The notes: generated from the sequence alone by a model not told the origin. A stretch of 64,000 nt of DNA from Candidatus Peregrinibacteria bacterium GW2011_GWC2_39_14 (GCA_000993595.1 LBWJ01000005.1:1-64000), one strand, 5' to 3'; positions 33,701 to 42,345 are shown, counted from the first letter of the stretch. Numbers and translations: made by a program.

Positions 33701-34081
33701 CTATACTAGCCTAACACATCCCGCAATAGCACCTCTAACTTTTCTACCTCTAGAAAATAATTCGTCGCAAGCTCTTGCATAATCCACGGATGTGAATTGC
33801 GAATCGGGCTGCACCGTCACTTCTCTAGTATTGTGAACAAACTTAACAACTTTTCCTTGCTCACGAGCAATCTCCAAGGCAATCTCTGAAACTTCACGCG
33901 AGCTGCAAGCTGAAGGCAATCTATCACCAGTAGTCAACTCCCCACCTTCTTCGCGAAAAGCAATTCTAATCATAAATTCTTGAGCAAAATCACCTCCGCG
34001 AGTACAAGCAGCCTGCAATAAACCATTATCAATCCACGGAGGAATTTGAACATCAGCATAGCGAGATAAGTCTATAGCCAT
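33701..34081 (-). CDS. Small hypothetical protein (SRGR C-terminal motif)
   Basis: A 126-residue protein from the ATG at 34081, where the sequence becomes MAIDLSRYADVQIPPWI; a further ATG at 34138 would add a 19-residue hydrophobic, aromatic stretch that looks non-native. The body is mixed alpha/beta with acidic and basic patches. The C-terminus, ELFSRGRKVRGAIAGCVRLV, resembles the C-terminus of the 79-residue protein at 35551-35790 (ILSRGREAIAPVVGFVRSAV), so the two may be related. Function is unknown. It ends with TAG. Confidence 0.6.
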   Translation of the reverse strand: MAIDLSRYADVQIPPWIDNGLLQAACTRGGDFAQEFMIRIAFREEGGELTTGDRLPSACSSREVSEIALEIAREQGKVVKFVHNTREVTVQPDSQFTSVDYARACDELFSRGRKVRGAIAGCVRLV

Positions 34082-34214
34082 AAAGTTTTTATTAACGAAT
34101 AAGAAAATATAATAAGCCCTAATGATTCTATAATGCAAGGCGTTTGACTATAAAAGCGTAAGTTAAAGAACTTAAACAAAGCACAAAAACGTTTTTCAAA
34201 ACAAACATTAAGAC

Positions 34215-34243
34215 TTGACGTATTCTTAAAAATACAGTATACT
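34215..34243 (+). promoter_or_regulatory. Promoter for the 34272 gene
   Basis: TTGACG (34215-34220), 17 bases, TATACT (34238-34243), about 28 bases before the ATG at 34272. Both boxes are one base from consensus. Confidence 0.65.
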
Positions 34244-34271
34244 ATAAAAGTATTAATAATCTAATTAAATT

Positions 34272-34493
34272 ATGGCCTCAATAATACTAAACGTAGAGAC
34301 AAAAACCGACTACCCAGACATAAACACAATAGATGCGACAGAAGCAGCTATTATAAGGATACAAGATCTAACAAGAAATCCATTAGCTGTGCACACAGGG
34401 CCTGAGGGTTGGACAATCGAAACTCCTGAAGAATTAGCCCCACAAATAAGAAGCATCCTCGCAAGAACAAATCTAAGAATAATCGAAAATTAA
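34272..34493 (+). CDS. Small hypothetical protein, 73 residues
   Basis: A short acidic protein, MASIILNVETKTDYPD at the start, with an alternating strand and helix pattern and the segment EGWTIETPEELAPQIRSILART near the end. It has a good promoter and a codon pattern like its neighbours, so it is probably real. It converges on the tmRNA gene with only 5 bases between them. Family and function are unknown. Confidence 0.55.
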   Translation: MASIILNVETKTDYPDINTIDATEAAIIRIQDLTRNPLAVHTGPEGWTIETPEELAPQIRSILARTNLRIIEN

Positions 34494-34498
34494 TTTTT

Positions 34499-34906
34499 TG
34501 GTGGAGATGCCGGGAGTTGAACCCGGGTCCAAAAAGCCACATTTCAAGCGCCTACAATCTTAGTTCGTTTGTTTTGCGCTAAATTGGATTAAAAGCGAAC
34601 AAAAACCCAAAATAGCGGACTGATGTTTTTTCGACGTGCAGTATTCAGTTCTAAATTCGCACGCTTATCCTAAAAATTGTCGCCTTATCGCATCTATTAG
34701 GCATCAACGCGTAAGACGTTACCCGAAAAAATCAGGCAATTAGGCAAGGGCCAAAGCTGGTGCAAAAGCACGAGCAGCTCTAACGAATGCCATTTCATTT
34801 GCATTTTCTGCATTTGTTTTGCGCCAGACGGATATACGGGCGGACTAGCGCGACGCCCGGATTGCAACTTGAAAAGTAAAGCTTCCTGTCGAATCCTGTC
34901 ATCCCC
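34499..34906 (-). ncRNA. ssrA: Transfer-messenger RNA (tmRNA)
   Basis: Minus strand. The 5' end GGGGATGACAGGATTCGAC and the 3' end with a GGGTTCAACTCCCGGC T-arm and encoded CCA (34501-34499) form the tRNA-like part. The tag frame, resuming at 34802, reads ANEMAFVRAARAFAPALALA and then a TAA at 34742-34740. The Ala-rich end is a normal protease signal. tmRNA frees stalled ribosomes and marks the unfinished protein for degradation. The open frame covering this region is not a gene. Confidence 0.95.
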
Positions 34907-34947
34907 ATTTGTCAAAAAACTATCTAAAAATCTAAACTGCAAATTTG

Positions 34948-34976
34948 ATTGTAAAATAAACTATAGAATAAGTCAA
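34948..34976 (-). promoter_or_regulatory. tmRNA promoter
   Basis: Minus strand: TTGACT (34976-34971), 17 bases, TACAAT (34953-34948), about 35 bases before the mature 5' end of tmRNA. It overlaps the last codons of the 34973 gene. A short leader would be removed by RNase P. Confidence 0.7.
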
Positions 34977-35554
34977 GCCTTGACAGACAAAGCAAGCGCT
35001 GAAGCTTGAGGATCTATAGCAATTATCTCTGTAACCGAAAGCCTCTTTAAAAGATCTAATAAATTTGCTCCTTCCCCGCCTCTTTCAATTTGTCTTAATG
35101 TCGCTAATGGCAAGCCTAAAACTGCCACCATTTTATTCATAGATAATTCACTCCAAGCAAAGTCTTCAAATAGTTGTAAAACTCTAAGATCTACATTTCT
35201 TAGTAATTTTAATTTTTCGATATCCATTCGCGCTATTCTCACTGGACGAATAGTACTCATTTGAAATACGGTTAAAAAACCTATTTCCTCTAAAAATTCT
35301 GGAGAAAAACCTGCATCAAAAAAAGGCACAATAACTTGAATTTTCCATGACTCATATTTCTGCATCACTACAAGTTGCTCTACGGTAGAGTCTCCAAATA
35401 CAACATCTCTCAACTCCTCGCCACCAGCCTCAATTTGTTCACGAGAAAAATTATTTTCATAAAAATTAACTTTATCAGCTAAGCTGTTCGCACGATCAAT
35501 GGCTCCCTCAAGCGATCTCCCACAAGGCCCTCCATCAACGCCAATTTTTATCAA
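34973..35554 (-). CDS. Hypothetical protein, 193 residues
   Basis: A soluble, helix-rich protein beginning MIKIGVDGGPCGRSLEGAID, a strand plus Gly-rich loop that could bind a nucleotide or phosphate. It ends in a run of Leu-rich helices (MVAVLGLPLATLRQIERGGEGANLLDLLKRLSVTEI). No family is recognised. It overlaps the preceding gene by four bases (ATGA) on the minus strand, so the two are translationally coupled. It ends with TGA at the tmRNA promoter. Confidence 0.6.
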   Translation of the reverse strand: MIKIGVDGGPCGRSLEGAIDRANSLADKVNFYENNFSREQIEAGGEELRDVVFGDSTVEQLVVMQKYESWKIQVIVPFFDAGFSPEFLEEIGFLTVFQMSTIRPVRIARMDIEKLKLLRNVDLRVLQLFEDFAWSELSMNKMVAVLGLPLATLRQIERGGEGANLLDLLKRLSVTEIIAIDPQASALALSVKA

Positions 35555-35790
35555 GCCCTATGAACCGCGGACCTAACAAACCCTACGACAGGAGCAATTG
35601 CTTCACGGCCTCTACTTAAAATATCCAGCACGGTATGATCAGCAACGTTTAAACCAGCGGCATCAACTATAGCGACAGGCGTTTTGGCCCTATATAATTT
35701 TAAAACGGCCTCGTACACCTCACCAGCATCTTTTATCGGCAAAGCATTTTCACCAATAGCAACCTCTCTTGGTTTCAAAAAAGCATCCAT
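35551..35790 (-). CDS. Small hypothetical protein, 79 residues
   Basis: A short mixed alpha/beta protein: MDAFLKPREVAIGENALPI, then AGEVYEAVLKLYRAKTPVAIVDAAG, then LDILSRGREAIAPVVGFVRSAV. The last part resembles the C-terminus of the 33701 gene product, which suggests a small local gene family. It shares an ATGA overlap with the 193-residue gene downstream. It ends in TGA. Function is unknown. Confidence 0.55.
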   Translation of the reverse strand: MDAFLKPREVAIGENALPIKDAGEVYEAVLKLYRAKTPVAIVDAAGLNVADHTVLDILSRGREAIAPVVGFVRSAVHRA

Positions 35791-35875
35791 AATTATAAAT
35801 TAATAATAAGGGCCCATTATAAACCATGGGTCTATCATTCATCAAGGCGAATTGGAAAGTCTATACTAATTTGGA

Positions 35876-35950
35876 TTTTGTACCTCCGGCTTCGGCGGAA
35901 CCACAGGATTCGCAACATCCGCTCCCGTCGCCGCACTTAAAAAAACTTTT
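35876..35950 (-). repeat. Copy of the mfd 3' tail in a non-coding gap
   Basis: Minus strand, just after the stop of the 161-residue gene. The sequence reads SAATGADVANPVVPPKPEVQN followed by PN and TAG, closely matching the last part of mfd (SAATGADVANPPVQSKPEVQN, coded at about 36565-36640). DNA identity is near 80 percent by eye over about 70 bases at an offset of 689. No start codon precedes it. Confidence 0.75.
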
Positions 35951-35977
35951 ACAACAAATAAAACGTTATAATAAAAT

Positions 35978-36463
35978 TTACTTTCCATCAAGGCTAGACA
36001 AACATCTTTTTAAATCTTCTCTTACTCCGGAGACATCCCCTTTAAGAACCATGAAAGCTTTAAGCTTATTATACAAAGCAACACACTCACGTTCTTCCAA
36101 AGACATACCCTCTCCCTTGGCAATAATGGGCGCCATATAAGCGTCAAGAGCAGACGTATCTATTGCACCGCCGGCGTTCCCGGCTTCCGGAATATGAACG
36201 GTAGCCTGATTTAAAGCGGCATTCAATTGACCAACGGCATTAGCAAGGTCTTCAGGGCTTTGTATTTCACCTTTTTTATATTTACCCCACAAAGCAAACC
36301 CAGGAATAGCAAGGCTAGCTACGGTCAAAACGCCTATCGCACCCACTGCCAGTATAATAAAACCACGAAACGCCCTAAAACCAACGGGAAGCTCATCCCT
36401 TCGATCAAGTCCGGAAAGATGTTCGCCACCTCCCCTATTGCGCCAACGTTTAAGAAGTCCCAT
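35978..36463 (-). CDS. Membrane protein of unknown function, 161 residues
   Basis: A basic N-terminus (MGLLKRWRNRGGGEHLSG) precedes one membrane helix at about residues 33-58 (GFIILAVGAIGVLTVASLAIPGFALWG), followed by a soluble, mostly helical domain of about 100 residues that would lie outside or inside depending on topology. The end EDLKRCLSSLDGK slightly resembles the Mfd end EELKECLIKLGKV. It lies directly between mfd and a second copy of the mfd tail. No family is recognised. Confidence 0.6.
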   Translation of the reverse strand: MGLLKRWRNRGGGEHLSGLDRRDELPVGFRAFRGFIILAVGAIGVLTVASLAIPGFALWGKYKKGEIQSPEDLANAVGQLNAALNQATVHIPEAGNAGGAIDTSALDAYMAPIIAKGEGMSLEERECVALYNKLKAFMVLKGDVSGVREDLKRCLSSLDGK

Positions 36464-36527
36464 ATGATAATTGTTAATATTTAAGATTTAATATTAACGC
36501 CTATATTTAAAATAAAACAAGGGCAAA

Positions 36528-39500
36528 TCAAATCCCACTATTCGTGCTTGGAATTTGTTTCGAATTTTGCACCTCCGGCTTCGATTGAACCGGCGGATTC
36601 GCAACATCCGCCCCCGTTGCCGCACTCAGCAAAACCTTGCCCAACTTTATCAAACATTCTTTTAACTCTTCCGGCCAATCCATGCCCAAATCTTTAATCA
36701 AAACACGCAATTTGCTTCCGGAAATTTGCCATTTTGGATTGTAATTCAACAAACTCGCAATATTCCCGGCCTTCACTTTATCCGACATATAAAGCACAAT
36801 TTCCTGTTTCCCGCCATGCATATTCTCGGTTTTCAAATTCACGATTCCGGCCTGTTTTGCATATAATTTCAACTCTATAATTTTAAATAAATTCAAAACT
36901 TCACGTGGCAATTGCCCATATTCCTCGACAACATCATCCTTAATTTCACCAACATACTGCAACGTATCCGCCGCAGACATTCTCTGATAAATATTAATTT
37001 TATCCTTTGAACTAACGATGTAATTATCAGGTATGAAGGCTGTTAACGGCAATTCAACAGACACTTCCGGAATCTCATCTTTATTATCAGTCGTGCGCCC
37101 CGCTTTCAAGTCTTCAACCGCCTTATTCAGCATACGAATAAACAAACTCACACCAACCACGTTCACAACTCCATGCTGATTAACGCCCAAAATATCACCG
37201 GCTCCGCGAATCTCCAAATCCTTCATTGCAATCTGAAAACCACTACCCAAATCAGAAGCTTCGACAATCGCTTTTAACCTTCTTTTTGCGTCAAGTGGCA
37301 ATCTCTGCCCATGATACATAAAGTAAGCGTAAGCTTGCGTCCTGCTACGTCCCACGCGACCTCGCAATTGATACAATTGTGACAATCCAAACTTCTCCGC
37401 GTGATTAACAATCAAGGTATTCGCACTCGCCAAATCAATCCCATTTTCAATAATAGTAGAAGTCACAAGAACATCATATTTATGATCTTTAAAATCAATA
37501 ATCCTCTCCTCCAATTCATCGCTATTCAATTTCCCGTGTGAAACAATAAATCTCGCTTCCGGGACAAGCGATCGCAATTTATCCGCCATTCCATCAATCG
37601 TTTGAACCCTATTATGCAAAAAATACATCTGCCCTCCGCGCTTAACTTCCGCCAAAATCGCCTCACGAATCAATGTCATAGAAAACTGTCTAACCTCTGT
37701 AATAACAGGCAAACGCCCCGGTGGTGGAGTTGTAATCGTCACAATATCGCGCAATTTATTCAAAGCAATATTTAAAGTTCTTGGAATCGGCGTCGCAGTC
37801 AAAACAAGAATATCCATTTCCGTGCGCAACTTTTTCAAAGCCTCTTTTTGTTTAACTCCAAATCTTTGCTCTTCATCAACAACAAGCAAACCAAGATTTT
37901 TAAATTTGATATCCGGCTGAAGCAATCGATGCGTTCCAATCACAATATCTATCTCCCCTTTTTCCAATTTTTTAACAATCACATCCTGCTCTTTTTTGGT
38001 TTTAAACCTACTCAACATGTCAATCCTTACGCCAAATTCATCCATACGTTTTGTAAAAGATCTATAATGTTGATCCGCCAAAATCGTAATTGGAGAAATC
38101 AAGGCAACCTGTTTTCCGCTTCTAACAGCCTTAAACGCCGCACGCATCGCAACCTCGGTTTTTCCAAATCCAACGTCTCCACAAACAAGCAAATCCATCG
38201 GCTCAGGAGATTCCATTTTCTTTTTAACTTCTTCAAAAGCTTTAATTTGCCCGGGCGTTGCCTCATATGGAAACTTCTCTTCGAACCGCGCCTGAGCCTC
38301 GTCATCAATTTTAAATTTAATTCCGTGCGCAACTCTTCTAGACGCATAAAGTTGCAATAATTCTTTCGCAATCGACTCGGTTTCTTTCTTAACTTTATTT
38401 GTAATATTCGTCCATTCAACAGACCCAAGACGTGTCAATTTTGGCATCAAATCGCTCGATCCAATATATTTACTAACCTTATCCGACTGATCAATTGGCA
38501 CAAACAATTTATCATTTTCCGCATATCCAAGAACCAAATATTCACGCGTGATTCCTTCGATCGTTTTTTGATCAAGTCCCAAAAATTTCGCAATACCATG
38601 ATCAGCATGAACGACAAAGTCCCCAGGTTTAAGCCCTGTCAAGAAGTCCAAAATAACTTTCTGGGAAATTGCTTTCTTTTTCGCATCCCTAATAATCGAA
38701 ATTTCTTTATCTGTAATAAGAGCCAATTTCAAAGTAGGGTTTTGGAACGCATAAGGAAAATTATCTTCCCTGGCAACATCAACAAATGTGATTCTGCCTA
38801 CGTTTTTATCAAAAACGTCCACCTTATCTGAAAAATCCAACTTATGTTCATTGAATATATTTCGAAGCTCGTCTTTATTTTTCGTAAAAATCAAAATCTG
38901 CCAACCGCTCTCCCTTTTATCACGCAGATCCGTCGTAAACTCAAAAGTATCGCGGTATTTCGTGATACTCAAATAATGCAAACGTGAATGATTTGAAGTG
39001 TCTTCATGGAAAGGCGTAAATTTTAAATATTGATTATCTCCAAAAAGACTATTGGACATTTCATTATACTCATCAAAAAAATCATCCGGAACGTCAAGCT
39101 CATCCTCAATAACAAAAGTACTTTTATCAATATAATCAGTTATCGAAACCGTATAACCGCTTAAAATAATCGGATAAATCTCAACAAAATTCACAGACTT
39201 TTCGTTTTCACAAACAACAGGTTTTAATAAATTTATTTTTCCAATTTTATCAAAATCGATTTCAATATTAACAAGGCTTTCGCTATTGATAGGCCAAACC
39301 GTCATATTCCCGCCGCTCTTAAAATACTGCCCCTGTTTTAAAGTTTGCATATCATCACCAACCTCATAGCCAATATCAATCAACCTCTCAAAGGTTTTAA
39401 CCATATCAACCTCCTCTCCGGAAGTAATTTTAAAAACACCACCCTTAATAACCCCGGGCGCAGGAAAACTTTTCATCAAAAAATAATAAGGAACAATTAT

Positions 39501-39881
39501 AAAATTATTAACCTTTGAAACTATTTTTGATAAAAATCTAGAAATATTAATCGCATCACAGCGCTGACCATTGAAAACCCCTTCCTTCTGAGCAAAAGCA
39601 TCCGAACTATACATCGGCGCATCAACGGAAATAGCGTTAACACCGCCAAGCCTTTCGAGCTCTTTATGAATAATATCCCTCTCGATACAGTTATCGGTAA
39701 TCCATAAAAAAGTTTTCGGCAAACCGTCAGCGTTCTCGATAAAATCAAGAGCAACAAGTGCTTTTGAGGTGTGTCCATTCGCTCCGGAAACAATCAAATT
39801 GCCGTTTTTTTTGAACGACTCAATAACACCATCATGCAATGGATACGTAAAACGCGTAACGAAAGAGTTTTGCTTAATCAC
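36528..39881 (-). CDS. mfd: Transcription-repair coupling factor
   Basis: A 1117-residue superfamily 2 DNA translocase. The parts in order are a reduced UvrB-like N-terminal half (1-400); a CarD-like RNA-polymerase binding domain near 420-480 (GDFVVHADHGIAKFLGLD); the helicase core with Walker A GDVGFGKTE near residue 567, DEEQRFG near 670, and TATPIPRTLNIAL; RecG-like motifs QLRGRVGRS; and a C-terminal TRCF domain. It removes stalled RNA polymerase and recruits UvrA. The last 30 or so residues, from LLSAATGADV on, lie beyond the usual Mfd end and correspond to a repeated DNA segment. The start is GTG (no closer ATG). It is the second gene after dnaN, 34 bases away. Confidence 0.95.
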   Translation of the reverse strand: MIKQNSFVTRFTYPLHDGVIESFKKNGNLIVSGANGHTSKALVALDFIENADGLPKTFLWITDNCIERDIIHKELERLGGVNAISVDAPMYSSDAFAQKEGVFNGQRCDAINISRFLSKIVSKVNNFIIVPYYFLMKSFPAPGVIKGGVFKITSGEEVDMVKTFERLIDIGYEVGDDMQTLKQGQYFKSGGNMTVWPINSESLVNIEIDFDKIGKINLLKPVVCENEKSVNFVEIYPIILSGYTVSITDYIDKSTFVIEDELDVPDDFFDEYNEMSNSLFGDNQYLKFTPFHEDTSNHSRLHYLSITKYRDTFEFTTDLRDKRESGWQILIFTKNKDELRNIFNEHKLDFSDKVDVFDKNVGRITFVDVAREDNFPYAFQNPTLKLALITDKEISIIRDAKKKAISQKVILDFLTGLKPGDFVVHADHGIAKFLGLDQKTIEGITREYLVLGYAENDKLFVPIDQSDKVSKYIGSSDLMPKLTRLGSVEWTNITNKVKKETESIAKELLQLYASRRVAHGIKFKIDDEAQARFEEKFPYEATPGQIKAFEEVKKKMESPEPMDLLVCGDVGFGKTEVAMRAAFKAVRSGKQVALISPITILADQHYRSFTKRMDEFGVRIDMLSRFKTKKEQDVIVKKLEKGEIDIVIGTHRLLQPDIKFKNLGLLVVDEEQRFGVKQKEALKKLRTEMDILVLTATPIPRTLNIALNKLRDIVTITTPPPGRLPVITEVRQFSMTLIREAILAEVKRGGQMYFLHNRVQTIDGMADKLRSLVPEARFIVSHGKLNSDELEERIIDFKDHKYDVLVTSTIIENGIDLASANTLIVNHAEKFGLSQLYQLRGRVGRSRTQAYAYFMYHGQRLPLDAKRRLKAIVEASDLGSGFQIAMKDLEIRGAGDILGVNQHGVVNVVGVSLFIRMLNKAVEDLKAGRTTDNKDEIPEVSVELPLTAFIPDNYIVSSKDKINIYQRMSAADTLQYVGEIKDDVVEEYGQLPREVLNLFKIIELKLYAKQAGIVNLKTENMHGGKQEIVLYMSDKVKAGNIASLLNYNPKWQISGSKLRVLIKDLGMDWPEELKECLIKLGKVLLSAATGADVANPPVQSKPEVQNSKQIPSTNSGI

Positions 39882-39915
39882 CTGCTAAATAACTTTAAGT
39901 TTTGACTTTTGAACT

Positions 39916-41022
39916 TTAAATTTTAAGCGGCATAATAATATATGTATAATCCGCATTCTTTTGTGGCCTAACAACAACAGGAGAAAGTTTATCATTTATC
40001 TCCAAGCACACCTTATCTTCACCTAAAACAGGCAAAACGTCAAGTAGATACTGTGCGTTAAAGGCGATTTTGTTATTTTCACCCTCAATTGTAACTGAAA
40101 TTTCAGCCTTTTCCTCGCCAACCTTGGTCTCTTCTGTGGAAATCATCATCTTCCCGTCATTTGTAACTGATATTTTAACGCTATTGCTATCTTCTTTTGC
40201 AAACAAACTAACCCTCTTCATAGCCAGCTCAAGATCTGAGGTGGATGTTAAAATTTTAGTTTTACTTGTTTTTGGAATAATCCTTTCATAATCAGGGAAC
40301 TTACCCTCGATAAGCCTCGAAGTAAGCTCAATCGCCCCTATAGCAAACAAAATTTGGTTCTTACTAATTGTAATATCAACATCGCCTGTGCTTTTAGAAA
40401 GAAGCTTACTTAATTCAAAAGCAGTTCTAGCCGGAACTATACACTCAACCCTGGCGGCGTCTTTATCTTTTTTTGTAGAAATTTTTCTCTCGGAAAGCCT
40501 ATAGCTATCAGTCGCAACAAGTTTTAAAGCATCTTTATCAAATAAAAAATACACACCGGATAAAACCGGTCTTGATGTATTAAGTGAAGCTGAAAAAACA
40601 ACCTGATTTAAGGCTTTCTCGAGCTCTTTTGCTGGGATAGATAATGTATGATCTTTTTCGGTTTTTGGGATAAGTGGAAACTCATCCGCATGAATACCTT
40701 TAATTTTTGTCTGTGAACTTGAAGATTTAATCGCAAGAGTCAAGTTATCTAAAACGCTTAATTCAACTTTTTCGTCAGGCAATAAAGATATGTAATTCGT
40801 AAAAAGCTTAGCCGGAACCGTCATAGAGCCTTCATTCCTAACGTCTGTTTGAAGGTGATATTTAATTGCAATTTCAAGATTTGTAGCTGCAAAAAACATC
40901 TCCTTACCTTCTGTTTTTATCAATATATTGTTTAAAACAGGCAAAACAACATTCTGGCTTACAGCCTTACTAACAATATTAAGGGCATTTAAAAGCTCCT
41001 TCTGATTACAAAAGACCTTCAT
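39916..41022 (-). CDS. dnaN: DNA polymerase III beta sliding clamp
   Basis: A 368-residue protein with the beta-clamp pattern over three repeated domains. The start MKVFCNQKELLNALNIVSKAV is followed by LPVLNNILIKTEGKEMFFAATNLEIAI; the middle has SRPVLSGVYFLFDKDALKLVATDSYRLSERKI; and the end has SPVVVRPQKNADYTYIIMPLKI, the usual beta-clamp finish. It tethers DNA polymerase III to DNA. It is first in its run, with a promoter at 41052-41079, and faces away from a candidate origin. dnaA is not seen nearby. Confidence 0.96.
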   Translation of the reverse strand: MKVFCNQKELLNALNIVSKAVSQNVVLPVLNNILIKTEGKEMFFAATNLEIAIKYHLQTDVRNEGSMTVPAKLFTNYISLLPDEKVELSVLDNLTLAIKSSSSQTKIKGIHADEFPLIPKTEKDHTLSIPAKELEKALNQVVFSASLNTSRPVLSGVYFLFDKDALKLVATDSYRLSERKISTKKDKDAARVECIVPARTAFELSKLLSKSTGDVDITISKNQILFAIGAIELTSRLIEGKFPDYERIIPKTSKTKILTSTSDLELAMKRVSLFAKEDSNSVKISVTNDGKMMISTEETKVGEEKAEISVTIEGENNKIAFNAQYLLDVLPVLGEDKVCLEINDKLSPVVVRPQKNADYTYIIMPLKI

Positions 41023-41261
41023 AATATTAAATGGTTATTTCTTTAAATTAAATTATACAGATTAACCTATATTAAACAATATAAATTTAATTAATTAAAT
41101 TATTATTAATAAAGGATGAAAAGTTATAAACAAACTTTAAACAATAAATCTAATTAAAAGACCCTAAAAACAAAAGAAGACAATATGATTAATTTTTTTA
41201 TTCAACAGCGAAAGTGTAAAATATAGTAAAACTTGTTTATAAATATTTTTTAAAACATTAT
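41023..41261. other. AT-rich intergenic region, candidate replication origin
   Basis: 239 bases without a gene between dnaN (leftward) and the thioredoxin gene (rightward). It is very AT-rich. Two DnaA-box-like sequences TTATAAACA lie in opposite directions at 41124-41132 and 41242-41234; each differs from TTATCCACA at two positions. Coding direction flips here, and G becomes more common than C on the plus strand to the right of this point. An origin next to dnaN would be normal, but this is inference. Confidence 0.45.
41052..41079 (-). promoter_or_regulatory. dnaN promoter
   Basis: Minus strand: TTGTTT (41079-41074), 16 bases, TATAAT (41057-41052), 30 bases before the dnaN ATG at 41022. Confidence 0.55.
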
Positions 41262-41633
41262 ATGAGAAAACTTTTGAACATATCACTACTGACTTTTGCA
41301 CTTTTTCTTCAGGGGTGTGTAGTGAGCAATCCTATATATGATACTTTTGCAAAATGCGTGACAAGCAAGGGTGTGAAAATGTACGGAACTTATTGGTGTC
41401 ATAATTGTACAAAGCAAAAAGAGTTATTCGCGGAAGCGTTTCAATATATAGATTATATAGAGTGTGACGCGCGTGGCGAAAAACCACAACCGGAATTTTG
41501 CCTTAAAAAAGGAATTCAGGCTTATCCAACATGGGAGTTTTCAGATGGGAGTAGGGTTGAGGGAACAATGCCACTTGAAAAAATAGCGGAAAAAACAAAC
41601 TGCAAACTTGAAGACGAGGGTGTGGTAAAATAA
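41262..41633 (+). CDS. Thioredoxin-like lipoprotein (VKOR-associated type)
   Basis: A 123-residue protein with a signal peptide and lipobox ending FLQGC, so it should be lipid-anchored outside the membrane. The active site is WCHNC in MYGTYWCHNCTKQKELFAEAF, the form found in thioredoxin domains fused to vitamin K epoxide reductase. The cis-Pro loop is AYPTWEF. It would pass electrons or disulfides to exported proteins. It lies 9 bases before a CcdA-like gene, which could reduce it from the cytoplasm. Confidence 0.85.
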   Translation: MRKLLNISLLTFALFLQGCVVSNPIYDTFAKCVTSKGVKMYGTYWCHNCTKQKELFAEAFQYIDYIECDARGEKPQPEFCLKKGIQAYPTWEFSDGSRVEGTMPLEKIAEKTNCKLEDEGVVK

Positions 41634-41642
41634 TAAACAAAG

Positions 41643-42332
41643 ATGGAAGAGGTAAAGTTTTTAACGGTATTTATAACAGCATTGGTTGATTCAATTAACC
41701 CGTGTGCAATTGGTGTGCTTGTGATACTCGCAACAACAATATTGTCTTTATATGAAAATAAAAGGAAATTACTTGCAATAGGGTTTGTTTATATCGGAGC
41801 GGTTTACGTGTCTTATTTGCTCGCAGGACTAGGGCTTGTTTATTTCTTATATAAGATAAAAATATCGAACTTTATAGGAATTGCAGTGGCGGTCGTGGTT
41901 ATTATTTTAGGGTTGATTGAGATGAAGGATTATTTTTGGTACGGAAAAGGTTTTTCATTGAAAATCTCAGAGGCGAAAATGCAGAAAATTAAAAAATATA
42001 CAGAGAACATAACAGTTGTGGGCGCGATCATTCTCGGTTTTTTTGTTTCAGCCGTGGAGTTGCCTTGCACGGGTGGGCCGTATCTTGCGATAACAACAAT
42101 TTTATCGAGAAACTTCGATATAACAGCGTTTTATTACCTGCTTTTTTACAACTTTATTTTTGTATTACCTTTAATAGTTATAATTCTCGCGGTTTATGTT
42201 GGGGTTTCTGCGGCGCAGGTGGCTAACTGGAAAAATAAAAACAAAGCCGTGATGAGGCTCGTGACGGGAATTATTATGATTGCACTTGGCGTAGCCCTGT
42301 TTTTGCACGCGATAGGTTACATTTCCCTTTAA
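41643..42332 (+). CDS. ccdA: CcdA/DsbD-type membrane thiol-electron carrier
   Basis: A 229-residue protein with six membrane helices. DSINPCAIGVLVILATTIL and GFFVSAVELPCTGGPYLAIT carry the two conserved Cys-Pro-type motifs (NPC and ELPC) of CcdA/DsbD. It moves reducing power from cytoplasmic thioredoxin to thiol proteins outside the membrane. It is paired with the upstream thioredoxin-like lipoprotein, and the -10 region of the next gene's promoter begins just after its stop. Confidence 0.9.
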   Translation: MEEVKFLTVFITALVDSINPCAIGVLVILATTILSLYENKRKLLAIGFVYIGAVYVSYLLAGLGLVYFLYKIKISNFIGIAVAVVVIILGLIEMKDYFWYGKGFSLKISEAKMQKIKKYTENITVVGAIILGFFVSAVELPCTGGPYLAITTILSRNFDITAFYYLLFYNFIFVLPLIVIILAVYVGVSAAQVANWKNKNKAVMRLVTGIIMIALGVALFLHAIGYISL

Positions 42333-42345
42333 AGTCTGATATAAT
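42317..42345 (+). promoter_or_regulatory. Promoter of the RNase Y gene
   Basis: TTACAT (42317-42322), 17 bases, TATAAT (42340-42345), 25 bases before the ATG at 42370. The -35 box lies inside the end of ccdA. Confidence 0.6.

Noticed and set aside
34697..34942. An 81-codon open frame on the minus strand
   Set aside because: It lies within tmRNA, and the tag frame and tRNA-like ends explain the sequence.
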